From positions 62,001-126,000 of the forward strand of contig NZ_FOQG01000010.1 of assembly GCF_900113685.1 (NCBI RefSeq): a DNA stretch of 64,000 nt, in the 5' to 3' direction. Shown here piece by piece: positions 37,835-46,935 of the stretch. The notes under the pieces were generated by a model. The model was not told the origin of the DNA. It saw only the letters and a list, made by a program, of their open reading frames with translations, and ran no database searches. This DNA is from Nocardioides psychrotolerans. GTDB lineage: Bacteria > Actinomycetota > Actinomycetes > Propionibacteriales > Nocardioidaceae. Position 1 is the first letter of the stretch, and every line of letters starts with the position of its first letter. Made by a program: the position numbers and the translations under genes.

Positions 37835-38506
37835 ATGACCGAGGAAACCAGCGGTGAGACCGCACGCGCCACACCCATCAAGGTCTTCCTGCTCGACGAC
37901 CACGAGATCGTCCGGCGAGGCATCAAGGACCTGCTGGAGAGCCAGGGCGACATCGTGGTGGTGGGGGAGTCCGGCTCGGCCGTCGAGGCCGCCGCCCGCA
38001 TCCCCGCCCTCCGTCCGGACGTCGCCATCCTCGACGGCCGGCTCCCGGACGGCACCGGCATCGACGTGTGCCGCGAGGTGCGCTCGGTCGACCCCACGAT
38101 CCACGCGCTCATCCTCACGTCCTACGACGACGACGAGGCACTGTTCTCCGCGATCATGGCCGGCGCCGCCGGCTACGTCCTCAAGCAGGTGCGCGGCCAC
38201 GACCTCGTCGACACGGTGCGTCGCGTCGCTGCTGGGCAGTCGATGCTCGACCCGGCCGTCACCGCTCAGGTGCTCGAGCGGGTGCGGCGCGGGCCCCACG
38301 TCGACCCCACCATCCAGCAGCTCACCCCCCAGGAGCAGCGGATCCTGGAGCTGATCGGGGAGGGCATGACCAACCGCCAGATCGGTGCCACGCTGTTCCT
38401 GGCGGAGAAGACGGTCAAGAACTACGTCTCCTCGATGCTCGCCAAGCTCGGCCTCAGCAGCCGCACCCAGGCTGCGATCTTCGCGACCAAACACGCCCAG
38501 TCCTGA
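37835..38506 (+). CDS. dosR: DosR/DevR-like response regulator
   Basis: A 223-residue NarL/LuxR-type regulator. The receiver has DDHEIVRRGI, the phospho-acceptor in AILDGRLPDG (about D67), LTSYDDDEA and YVLKQVRG. The C-terminal HTH reads LTPQEQRILELIGEGMTNRQ then FLAEKTVKNYVSSMLAKLG, very close to mycobacterial DosR, including the DNA-contacting KTVKNY. Its ATG is six bases after TAGAGT (37823-37828), so it is probably leaderless. DosR-type boxes upstream suggest autoactivation. Orthology rests on local similarity plus the neighbouring kinase and boxes. Confidence 0.87.
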   Translation: MTEETSGETARATPIKVFLLDDHEIVRRGIKDLLESQGDIVVVGESGSAVEAAARIPALRPDVAILDGRLPDGTGIDVCREVRSVDPTIHALILTSYDDDEALFSAIMAGAAGYVLKQVRGHDLVDTVRRVAAGQSMLDPAVTAQVLERVRRGPHVDPTIQQLTPQEQRILELIGEGMTNRQIGATLFLAEKTVKNYVSSMLAKLGLSSRTQAAIFATKHAQS

Positions 38507-38522
38507 CCCTTCCGTGCCCTAG

Positions 38523-40271
<1,749 letters not shown>

Positions 40272-40288
40272 GCCCGTCGGTCTCCACC

Positions 40289-41260
40289 TCAGCGCAGGGC
40301 GCGCATGGACGGTGTGAAGAACCGGGTCAGCGTGCTGGTGCGCGTGGCGCTGAGGTGCAGGTCGTCGTAGAAGGTGTGGATCCCGTCCTGGATGCCCCGA
40401 CACATGACCTGCCCGCAGTAGGCGCTGTTGACGTCGATCAGCCGGGGCGTGCCCGCCAGGTCCTGCATGCGCTCGCGCAGCCAGGCCTCCGTCTCGTCCT
40501 CGTCGTAGATCGCGCGAGCGCGCAGCACGTCACAGGAGTAGGGGTCCTCGCCCCGGGTGCACGGCAGCGTCACGCGCGGCACGGTCGCGGTCTGCCCGAT
40601 CACGTCGACGTCCACGCCCACGCGGCCCAGGGCCGGGAACAGGGCGGCAGCGCTGGACTCGAAGAGCTCGACCTTGCCCTGGGTCGTCTCGTCGTAGCCG
40701 AAGAGCGGGGCGAGCGGCCCGATGGTGCTCTCCCGGGCGGCTCTCCGGTAGCCGGCCCAGTGGGAGCCGAGGAGCACCCGGACGTCCTGGTCGCCGCGCT
40801 GGAGGCGCATGACGTACTTCATCGCCAGGTAGTTGTTGGTCGCGCACGACTTGGGGTTGCGGGGAGCCCGGTCGATCGGCACCTTGACCGGGGGGCAGCC
40901 ACCGAGGACGAAGGCCGTCAGGTTGGCGCCACGGGCGATGGCGGCGTTGCGGACCGCCGGGATGTACTGCCAGGCGTGCGAGTCACCCCAGAGGACGACC
41001 GTGGGGCGCTTGGCTCGGTAGGGCGTGAGGTGACACGCGACCGGGACCGGCGGGATGATCGCGTAGCGGATGCACTCCTGCGGCAGCGAGGGGACGTCCT
41101 GGCTCGGGTCGACCTCGGCCGTGGCGGCGCTCGCAACGGGGGCGCTCGAGACCGGCGGTCCCTGCAGGACGAGCATGGCGACGACCGCGAGGACGATGGC
41201 GACGACGGCCCTCGTCCGGACGCGGCTCAGTGCGGGGCCGGTGGGGTGCCGAGGGTCCAT
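40289..41260 (-). CDS. Exported SGNH-domain protein
   Basis: A 323-residue protein with an N-terminal signal anchor (about residues 16-40) and an SGNH-hydrolase-like domain starting at PTVVLWGDSHAWQYIPAV (block I GDSH). The C-terminal FYDDLHLSATRTSTLT carries the block V Asp and His. This domain type usually occurs as the extracellular half of acyltransferase-3 proteins; here it stands alone. Several Cys suggest disulfides. The substrate is probably a cell-envelope ester, by inference. Confidence 0.82.
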   Translation of the reverse strand: MDPRHPTGPALSRVRTRAVVAIVLAVVAMLVLQGPPVSSAPVASAATAEVDPSQDVPSLPQECIRYAIIPPVPVACHLTPYRAKRPTVVLWGDSHAWQYIPAVRNAAIARGANLTAFVLGGCPPVKVPIDRAPRNPKSCATNNYLAMKYVMRLQRGDQDVRVLLGSHWAGYRRAARESTIGPLAPLFGYDETTQGKVELFESSAAALFPALGRVGVDVDVIGQTATVPRVTLPCTRGEDPYSCDVLRARAIYDEDETEAWLRERMQDLAGTPRLIDVNSAYCGQVMCRGIQDGIHTFYDDLHLSATRTSTLTRFFTPSMRALR

Positions 41261-41290
41261 GTCATGCTCAACGTCGCACTCGTCCTCGGG

Positions 41291-42145
41291 TCACGCGCAG
41301 TTGTCGCACACCCCGGTGGCGGGCAGCTGCAGGTAGCAGACGGGGCACTTGGCGATCTCGCGCTCCTGGTGGCGGATCTTGCGCTCGCGCCCACGCGTGG
41401 CGGCGAGCTTGTCGGAGAGTGCCGGGACCCCGCCGCCCTCGGGGAGGTCGGCAGCGTCGAAGTGCCGGTGCGCCTTCAGGCGCTCCTTGGCGGCGTGGTC
41501 GTCCGCGTCGTCGGGGGCGGTGCCCGTCGCCGTGAGGACGGCAGGACCGTAGGCGCTGCTCACGCTGCCGTCGGCGGTGATGCAGAACGCGGCGAGCAAC
41601 GGCTCGTCGCGCTTGTCGCAGTCGGCGGCGACACGGGTCAGCACATCCCCGATCCAGTAGTGCGGCATCTGCTTGGTGCGGATGCCGGTGAGGTTCTGCA
41701 CCTGCGTCGCGAGCTCCTTGTGGGTGATCAGCGCGTGGTAGCGACCGGCCACCTCGATGAGCACGCCGCGCGCGGCCTCGGCCCAGGCGTCGCGGGCCTC
41801 CTCGGCGCCCACGTCGGCGACGTCGCGCCACTCGCCCGTGGCAGGGTCGATGGCCAGGGCGGTCGTGTCGACGTAGGTCGTCTCGAAGTCGAGGGCCTGG
41901 AGGATCTCGGCGACCTGGTGCTTGCCGTTGCCGAGGCGACGGCGCGAGGCGGCGGTGCCGGTGGCGTGCTTGTAGGCCACGCCCAGGATCGCGGTGGCGT
42001 CGTAGGTCGTGTCCTCGTGGTGCAGGAGGAACTCCGAGGTCCGGCCGAATCCGTAGACCGTCAGGAAGGCGTCGACACCCCGCTCGTCGTGCTCCGCAAT
42101 GGCGCTCAGGACATGGTCACGGGTCACAACGTCGAAGTCAGTCAC
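41291..42145 (-). CDS. ScoMcrA-head-domain protein with C-terminal zinc ribbon
   Basis: A 284-residue protein. Residues 1 to about 95 (VTRDHVLSAIAEHDERGVDAFLTVYGF, then YDATAILGVAYKHATG) resemble the N-terminal head domain of ScoMcrA-type modification-dependent endonucleases. The middle is of unknown fold. The last 20 residues form a C-x2-C-x9-C-x2-C zinc ribbon (CPVC...CDNC). No HNH or SRA motif is visible, so it is not itself an obvious nuclease. GTG 42145 follows TAGTGT (minus strand, 42152-42157) by six bases and is probably leaderless. Confidence 0.65.
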   Translation of the reverse strand: MTDFDVVTRDHVLSAIAEHDERGVDAFLTVYGFGRTSEFLLHHEDTTYDATAILGVAYKHATGTAASRRRLGNGKHQVAEILQALDFETTYVDTTALAIDPATGEWRDVADVGAEEARDAWAEAARGVLIEVAGRYHALITHKELATQVQNLTGIRTKQMPHYWIGDVLTRVAADCDKRDEPLLAAFCITADGSVSSAYGPAVLTATGTAPDDADDHAAKERLKAHRHFDAADLPEGGGVPALSDKLAATRGRERKIRHQEREIAKCPVCYLQLPATGVCDNCA

Positions 42146-42238
42146 CTCATGACACTAGGGCTTCGCAGACCGAACGCGTGCTTCGGGGACCGTGCGCAGG
42201 CCCGTGAGCAACGTCACCCCGCTCCAAACCGGGGCCGT

Positions 42239-43690
42239 TCACCAGGGGCTGGGCCGGTAGTCCTTCACGAAGCAGCCGTAGAGGTCCTCGCCGGCCTCGC
42301 CCAGCACGATCGGGTCGTAGACCCGCGCCGCACCGTCGACCAGGTCGAGGGGGGCGTGCCATCCCTCGGCCGCGATCCGCAGCTTGTCCTGGTGGGGACG
42401 TTCGTCGGTGATCCAGCCGGTGTCGACCGCTGTCATCAGGATCCGGTCGGTCACGAACATCTCCTCGGCGCTGGTGCGGGTCAGCATGTTGAGCGCGGCC
42501 TTCGCCATGTTGGTGTGCGGGTGCCCCGCGCCCTTGTAGCGGCGGGAGAACTGACCCTCCATGGCCGAGACGTTGACGACGTAGCGACGGCGCGCCTCGG
42601 AGGCGCGCATTGCCGGTCGGAGCCTCGAGATGAGCAGGAAGGGGGCGATCGAGTTGCAGAGCTGGACCTCCAGGAGCTCGAGGGGGTCGACCTCCTCGAC
42701 CTTCTGGGTCCAGGAGTTGACCTGCTGGAGGTCGGGCAGGAGCCCTCCGGCATCGACCGCCGTGCCGGCCAGGTGGGCCTCCAGGGACGCGTTGCCGGCG
42801 CTGAGGGCCAACGCCGTCATGGCGGCGGGGGACTCACCGAGGTGGTGCGCGACCGGGTGGTCCTGCAGCGTGCCGGCGATGGAGGCCGGGTGCAGCTCCG
42901 AGACGCGGTCGAAGGTGACCAGGTCCGGCAGGGCGAGGTCGGTCGGCAGCGGGGCCAGCTCACCCTCGACCAGCGGGGCGTAGGAGCCGGGGGAACGGCG
43001 CACGGTCTGGCAGGCGTTGTTGATGAGGATGTCGAGCGGGCCGGCGGCTGCGACCTCCTCGGTCAGCGAGATGACCTGCGTAGGGTCACGAAGGTCGATG
43101 CCGACGACGGTCAGGCGGTCGATCCAGTCGGCGGCGTCGGGCATCGCGGCGAACCGGCGTACGGCGTCCTTGGGGAAGCGGGTGGTGATGGTCGTGGTGG
43201 CACCATCTCGCAGGAGCCGCAGGGCGATGTACATCCCGATCTTGGCGCGCCCGCCCGTGAGCAGCGCCCGACGGCCCGTCAGGTCGGTGCGCTGGTCGCG
43301 CTTCGCGTGGGAGGAGCGCGCGCAGTCCGGGCAGAGCCAGTGGTAGAACGCATCGACCAGGATGTAGTCCTGCTTGCAGATGTAGCACCCGCGCGGGTTG
43401 ATCAGCTCGCCGGCGAAGGCACCGGTGGCGGAAGAGACCAGCGCGATCCCCTCGGTCTCGTCGTCGATGCGCAAGGGGGAGCCGGTGGCGGTCAGCGCGG
43501 TGACCGCGCGGTCGGCGGCCAGCTCCTCGGCCCTCTTGCGGGCCCGACGCTCGCTCTTGAGCGCCTTGTACATGTGGGACGCCGCGTGCTTGACGGTCTG
43601 GATGTCGGCGTGGTCGCTGGGCAGCTCGTGGAGCTGGTGGAGGACCCTGACCGTGGTGGCGAGGTCGTCAGGATCGATTCCGTTGGACAC
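42239..43690 (-). CDS. SDR-family protein with N-terminal zinc finger, catalytic Tyr missing
   Basis: A 483-residue protein. Residues 1 to about 125 are helical and include a four-Cys zinc site (CYIC, then CPDC). The Rossmann part begins LLTGGRAKIGMYIALRLL and has ILINNACQTV. The active-site helix reads HPHTNMAKAALNML, so the residue four before the Lys is Thr instead of Tyr. It may bind NAD(P) without classical SDR chemistry. I know related long proteins only as uncharacterised SDRs. GTG 43690 follows TACGAT (43697-43702, minus) by six bases. Confidence 0.8.
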   Translation of the reverse strand: MSNGIDPDDLATTVRVLHQLHELPSDHADIQTVKHAASHMYKALKSERRARKRAEELAADRAVTALTATGSPLRIDDETEGIALVSSATGAFAGELINPRGCYICKQDYILVDAFYHWLCPDCARSSHAKRDQRTDLTGRRALLTGGRAKIGMYIALRLLRDGATTTITTRFPKDAVRRFAAMPDAADWIDRLTVVGIDLRDPTQVISLTEEVAAAGPLDILINNACQTVRRSPGSYAPLVEGELAPLPTDLALPDLVTFDRVSELHPASIAGTLQDHPVAHHLGESPAAMTALALSAGNASLEAHLAGTAVDAGGLLPDLQQVNSWTQKVEEVDPLELLEVQLCNSIAPFLLISRLRPAMRASEARRRYVVNVSAMEGQFSRRYKGAGHPHTNMAKAALNMLTRTSAEEMFVTDRILMTAVDTGWITDERPHQDKLRIAAEGWHAPLDLVDGAARVYDPIVLGEAGEDLYGCFVKDYRPSPW

Positions 43691-43743
43691 CGGCAGATCG
43701 TACGGCGCCCGATCTCCTCATCGTGCGGGGCCTACGCTGGGTG

Positions 43744-43809
43744 GTGACCCCCTCGGGCGACGGGCCCATCCGGGCACTGCGCCCGGTGGCAGGAAGGCGG
43801 ACGTCATGA
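43744..43809 (+). CDS. Putative 21-residue leader ORF coupled to the DUF5994 gene
   Basis: TACGCT (43733-43738) is followed after five bases by GTG 43744. The frame encodes 21 residues (VTPSGDGPIRALRPVAGRRTS) and ends in TGA 43807-43809, overlapping the next gene's ATG as ATGA. The ribosome site of the main gene (AGGAAGG) lies inside this ORF. The arrangement suggests translational coupling, but without comparative data the peptide is only a candidate. Confidence 0.4.
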   Translation: MTPSGDGPIRALRPVAGRRTS

Positions 43810-44270
43810 CGACGTCACGGACCGGCACCATCCCCCCAGCCCCGAAGCCGGTCCCGTCCGCTGCGTCGAGGACGGGTCCCGACGCGGTGCGACTGGCGCT
43901 GGCCGCCGCCTTCTACTCCGGCCCCCTCGACGGCGCGTGGTGGCCGGGCTCGCGCGACCTGCAGCGAGAAGCACGCGCGCTCGTCGACGGCTTCCCCACG
44001 GAGCGTGGGCGGGTGCACCGACTGCTCGTCTCGGCGCCCGACTGGGACCGCACCGGTGCCCGCGTGCAGGCCCGCCGTGGCCCCATCCGGGTGGGCGTCT
44101 TCCCTCGTGACGACCTGCACGTCGTCGTCCTCACCCTCCACGACGGCACCCGGCTGCGGCTGCTCGTGGTGGCTCCCGCGACGTCGGCGACCGTGGCCCG
44201 GTCGCTGATGGAGCAGGCGAGCGCCGCGGGCAACCGGCGCGACGCAGCGACCCTGATCGCCGCCTCCTGA
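43806..44270 (+). CDS. DUF5994-like protein
   Basis: A 154-residue protein with the DUF5994-type pattern: VRLALAAAFYSGPLDGAWWPGSRDL at about 27-51, then DWDRTGARVQARRGPIRVGVFP and LRLLVVAPATS. I know the family only as actinobacterial and uncharacterised; it has no signal peptide. ATG 43806 has AGGAAGG about ten bases upstream and overlaps a possible leader ORF. Confidence 0.83.
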   Translation: MTTSRTGTIPPAPKPVPSAASRTGPDAVRLALAAAFYSGPLDGAWWPGSRDLQREARALVDGFPTERGRVHRLLVSAPDWDRTGARVQARRGPIRVGVFPRDDLHVVVLTLHDGTRLRLLVVAPATSATVARSLMEQASAAGNRRDAATLIAAS

Positions 44271-44412
44271 ACGGCTGTTCGGGCGGTTTCCTCAAGGAAG
44301 CCGCAAGGTTCCTCGGGGGAGCCTGCAAGGTTCGGGTCGTCCCCTCGAAAGGGGAGTTTCGACGTGTCAGGGTTGCTTCATCAGCCCGCACCACCCGAGA
44401 AACGAGTCGCCC

Positions 44413-45507
44413 ATGCGTCGCACCGCAGCCCTCACCGCCGCCGCTCTGGCCCTGACGGTTCCCGTCCTGGGGTTCTCCGCCGCCTACGCGGACCAGGGCA
44501 GCGACGACAACGGCGGCAAGGTCTGCCTGCCGCTCAACTCGGGCAAGATCGACACCCAGGGAGACCCGCAGACGGTGACCATCAAGGCACCGTCCGGCAT
44601 GGTCATCACCGGCTACTGCGTCAAGGCCGGCAGCGACAAGCAGGGCAACGGTCCTGAGTACGTCGAGGTCGTGAAGCCGGTCGAGACGATCGTCATCCGC
44701 CACAGCTCCGACAAGGCTGTCTCGCACTACTCGTTCTCCTACGGCAAGCCTGCCGCGACGCCGACGCCTGAGCCCACCCCGACGCCCGAGCCCACCCCGA
44801 CGCCCGAGCCTCCGGCCGAGCTGCCGCCGGTCGTCAACCCGCCGACGTCCACCACCGACAACTTCGACTGGAACTGGAAGTACGCCGCGCCCTCGTGCGA
44901 CGCACTGACCGTGGCCTACCCCTCCGACATCCCGTCCGGGCAGTCCAACGACGTCAACATCCGCCTGTCCACGGACAAGGGCGAGGTCACGCTCAACTAC
45001 CACAACAACGAGACCACCTGGTCCGGCACGCAGGGCTTCACCTACAGCCAGCACGCGCGCTGGCCGGCCGGTGTCACCGCGTACGCCGTGGTCTGGGTCC
45101 AGGTCGCCGGCAGCAACTACCACTTCGGCGAGAGCTTCCACAACGCCCCGATCGAGTCGCCGGTCAAGTGCCGCATCACCTCCGACGGCAACGCCGAGAC
45201 CTACGACGTCCCGGTGGGGGTCAGCGACGTCGCAGGTCTGCGCACCTCGACCACTGTGGCCAAGGGCCGCGCAGCTGCCCCCGCCGTGATCTCGGTCGTC
45301 CAGCCCGGGCTCGCCCCGCTGACGCTGCAGAAGCTCTCGGGCAGCACCTGGACGGCCGTCAAGACGGTTGCAGTCACCGACGGCAGCGCCAAGGTGACCT
45401 TCCCGAAGCAGACCCGCAAGGGCACCTTCAAGTACCGCCTGGTCCTGCCCGGGTCCGAGTCCGTCACCGGCGACACCACCGCGCCCCTCACCGTGCGCGT
45501 CCGCTGA
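44413..45507 (+). CDS. Secreted protein with Pro-Thr-Glu linker, unknown function
   Basis: A 364-residue exported protein with signal peptide MRRTAALTAAALALTVPVLG (cut near AYA-DQ). The first mature domain has a Cys pair in KVCLPLNSG and GYCVKAGSD, like short SipW/LPXTG-adjacent modules. A linker of PTPEP repeats follows at about 117-138, and the second domain (YAAPSCDALTVAYP ... PVKCRI) resembles an Ig-like adhesive or structural module. There is no sorting signal. The upstream 140 bases contain two copies of GC(C/CT)GCAAGGTTC (44300-44311, 44321-44333), possibly regulatory. Confidence 0.83.
   Translation: MRRTAALTAAALALTVPVLGFSAAYADQGSDDNGGKVCLPLNSGKIDTQGDPQTVTIKAPSGMVITGYCVKAGSDKQGNGPEYVEVVKPVETIVIRHSSDKAVSHYSFSYGKPAATPTPEPTPTPEPTPTPEPPAELPPVVNPPTSTTDNFDWNWKYAAPSCDALTVAYPSDIPSGQSNDVNIRLSTDKGEVTLNYHNNETTWSGTQGFTYSQHARWPAGVTAYAVVWVQVAGSNYHFGESFHNAPIESPVKCRITSDGNAETYDVPVGVSDVAGLRTSTTVAKGRAAAPAVISVVQPGLAPLTLQKLSGSTWTAVKTVAVTDGSAKVTFPKQTRKGTFKYRLVLPGSESVTGDTTAPLTVRVR
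44773..44808 (+). repeat. Two perfect 18-bp tandem units coding the PTPEP linker
   Basis: The unit cccaccccgacgcccgag is present at 44773-44790 and 44791-44808, with a partial degenerate unit before it. Each unit encodes six linker residues. Length variation between strains is likely. Confidence 0.8.
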
Positions 45508-45528
45508 CCTCCAGCTCGACGACGTAGC

Positions 45529-45577
45529 CGAGGAGCCGGCGGCCGTGACGCGACCCGTCACTGCTGTCGGCTCCTCG
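45529..45577 (+). terminator. Nested hairpin downstream of the secreted-protein gene
   Basis: The outer stem cgaggagccg/cggctcctcg (45529-45538, 45568-45577) encloses an inner stem gtgacg/cgtcac (45545-45550, 45556-45561). It begins 21 bases after the stop of the secreted-protein gene. There is no T-tract, so it is probably a stem-type terminator; the two-tier shape is unusual. Confidence 0.5.
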
Positions 45578-45690
45578 CACGTTCACCGGCACGGCGGCGG
45601 CAGCCTCGTCCTACGACGTGGCGGCGGTGATGGCCAGCACGACAGCGTGGATCCATCGGCGCAGAGGATGACCGCGTCTACGCTGGGGGC

Positions 45691-46617
45691 GTGGACGTCA
45701 CGGGGGAAGCCGATTCCATCGGCAGCCTGGCCGAGGCGAACGACCTCGACTCTGTCGTGCGTCACGCCCTGACCGGTCTCCTGTGTCGCCCCGGCGTGCG
45801 TCGGGTCGGCCTCGCGCTCACCGAGGGTGGCGGACGCCGACTGAGGTTCACCGCCCGCGACCGGGACGGCCAGGAGCAGGCGCCGCAGTGGTGCCTGATC
45901 GACGCCTACGACGATGTCCCCCTCACCTGCGTCGTCAGCACCGGGGAGCCGATCGTGGCCGGCGTGGACGACCTCGACCGCCGCTTCCGCGGGATGGTCG
46001 CGCACCAGCGCGAGCAGGGGACCACGGCGCTGGCGGCGCTGCCGCTGCCCGGCACCGGGTCGCCGCTCGGTGGGGTGATCCTCTTCTACGAAGGCGCCCC
46101 GGGGTTCGGGCCCTCCGAGCAGCACGACCTGGCCGTGGTCGCAGCCGAGGTCGCCGCCGCGCTGGTGCGGGTCCGAGCCACGTCACAGCGTCGCGAGCGC
46201 GTGCTCGCCGACGAGCCGGTCGACGACCAGGCCCGCGTCGGTGACGTCGTCGTCGAGGGCGACCCCCGCTCCGCCGGCGTGGCCCGCCGGTTCCTGCGCG
46301 CGCGGCTCGGGGAGTGGGCCGTCGACGAGGACGTGATCGACACCGCCGTGCTGCTGCTGTCCGAGCTGGTCACGAACGCGATCATCCACACCGACAACCC
46401 TGCGGAGATCCGGGTGGTGCTGGGCGACGGCGAGCTCACTGTGACGGTGCGCGACCACGGGCGAGCCGGTGACGCCGGTGACGCCGAGCCCGACGGCGAC
46501 GACGACCCCTTGCGCGTGCACGGGCGCGGGCTGCAGCTGGTCGAGGCCCTGTCAGAGCGCTGGGGCTCCGAGCGTGACGCCGTCGGCACCACCGTCTGGT
46601 TCGCTCTCCGGGCGTAG
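45691..46617 (+). CDS. GAF-domain protein with RsbW-like ATPase domain
   Basis: A 308-residue cytoplasmic protein. Residues 15-165 form a GAF-like domain, and 180-308 a HATPase_c_2 of the RsbW/SpoIIAB anti-sigma type: LLLSELVTNAIIHTDNPAEIRV with the N-box Asn, VTVRDHG, and HGRGLQLVEALSERWG. There is no His-phosphorylation domain, so it is more likely a partner-switching regulator than a sensor kinase. GTG 45691 follows TACGCT (45679-45684) by six bases and is probably leaderless. Confidence 0.83.
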   Translation: MDVTGEADSIGSLAEANDLDSVVRHALTGLLCRPGVRRVGLALTEGGGRRLRFTARDRDGQEQAPQWCLIDAYDDVPLTCVVSTGEPIVAGVDDLDRRFRGMVAHQREQGTTALAALPLPGTGSPLGGVILFYEGAPGFGPSEQHDLAVVAAEVAAALVRVRATSQRRERVLADEPVDDQARVGDVVVEGDPRSAGVARRFLRARLGEWAVDEDVIDTAVLLLSELVTNAIIHTDNPAEIRVVLGDGELTVTVRDHGRAGDAGDAEPDGDDDPLRVHGRGLQLVEALSERWGSERDAVGTTVWFALRA

Positions 46618-46626
46618 CCTGACCAC

Positions 46627-46923
46627 GTGGACGACGCCCTGATCACCGTGACCGGCACGATGCGCACCGACCGTCCGGAGCGCTTCGCCAAGCAGCTCCT
46701 GAGCCACTGGTCCCACCGGGGCGAGGTCCTCGAGGAGGACGGCGCCCTCGTGCAGCGGTGGGAGACCGGGCAGGTCATCTCGCTGCGCGCCACCGAGGAC
46801 GCCCTCGAGGTGGAGGTCTCGGTCGTCGAGGGCGATGACTCGGCCCGCTTCGCCCAGGTCGTCAAGGAGCACCTCGAGCGCTTCGGCCAGCGAGACGAGC
46901 TCGACCTCGTCTGGCACGTCTGA
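46627..46923 (+). CDS. DUF2218 family protein
   Basis: A 98-residue protein matching DUF2218: RTDRPERFAKQLLSHWSHRG at the N-terminal end, ALEVEVSVVEGDDSARF in the middle and VVKEHLERFGQRDELDLVW at the C-terminus. Its function is unknown; such proteins are often encoded near transport or siderophore genes, but not here. GTG 46627 follows TAGCCT (46615-46620) by six bases; that hexamer includes the stop codon of the gene before. Confidence 0.88.
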   Translation: MDDALITVTGTMRTDRPERFAKQLLSHWSHRGEVLEEDGALVQRWETGQVISLRATEDALEVEVSVVEGDDSARFAQVVKEHLERFGQRDELDLVWHV

Positions 46924-46935
46924 GGGCCGGCCGAC

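Noticed and set aside
44773..44808. CRISPR-like or regulatory tandem repeat
   Set aside because: The units are in frame and encode the PTPEP linker of a secreted protein; there are no spacers.
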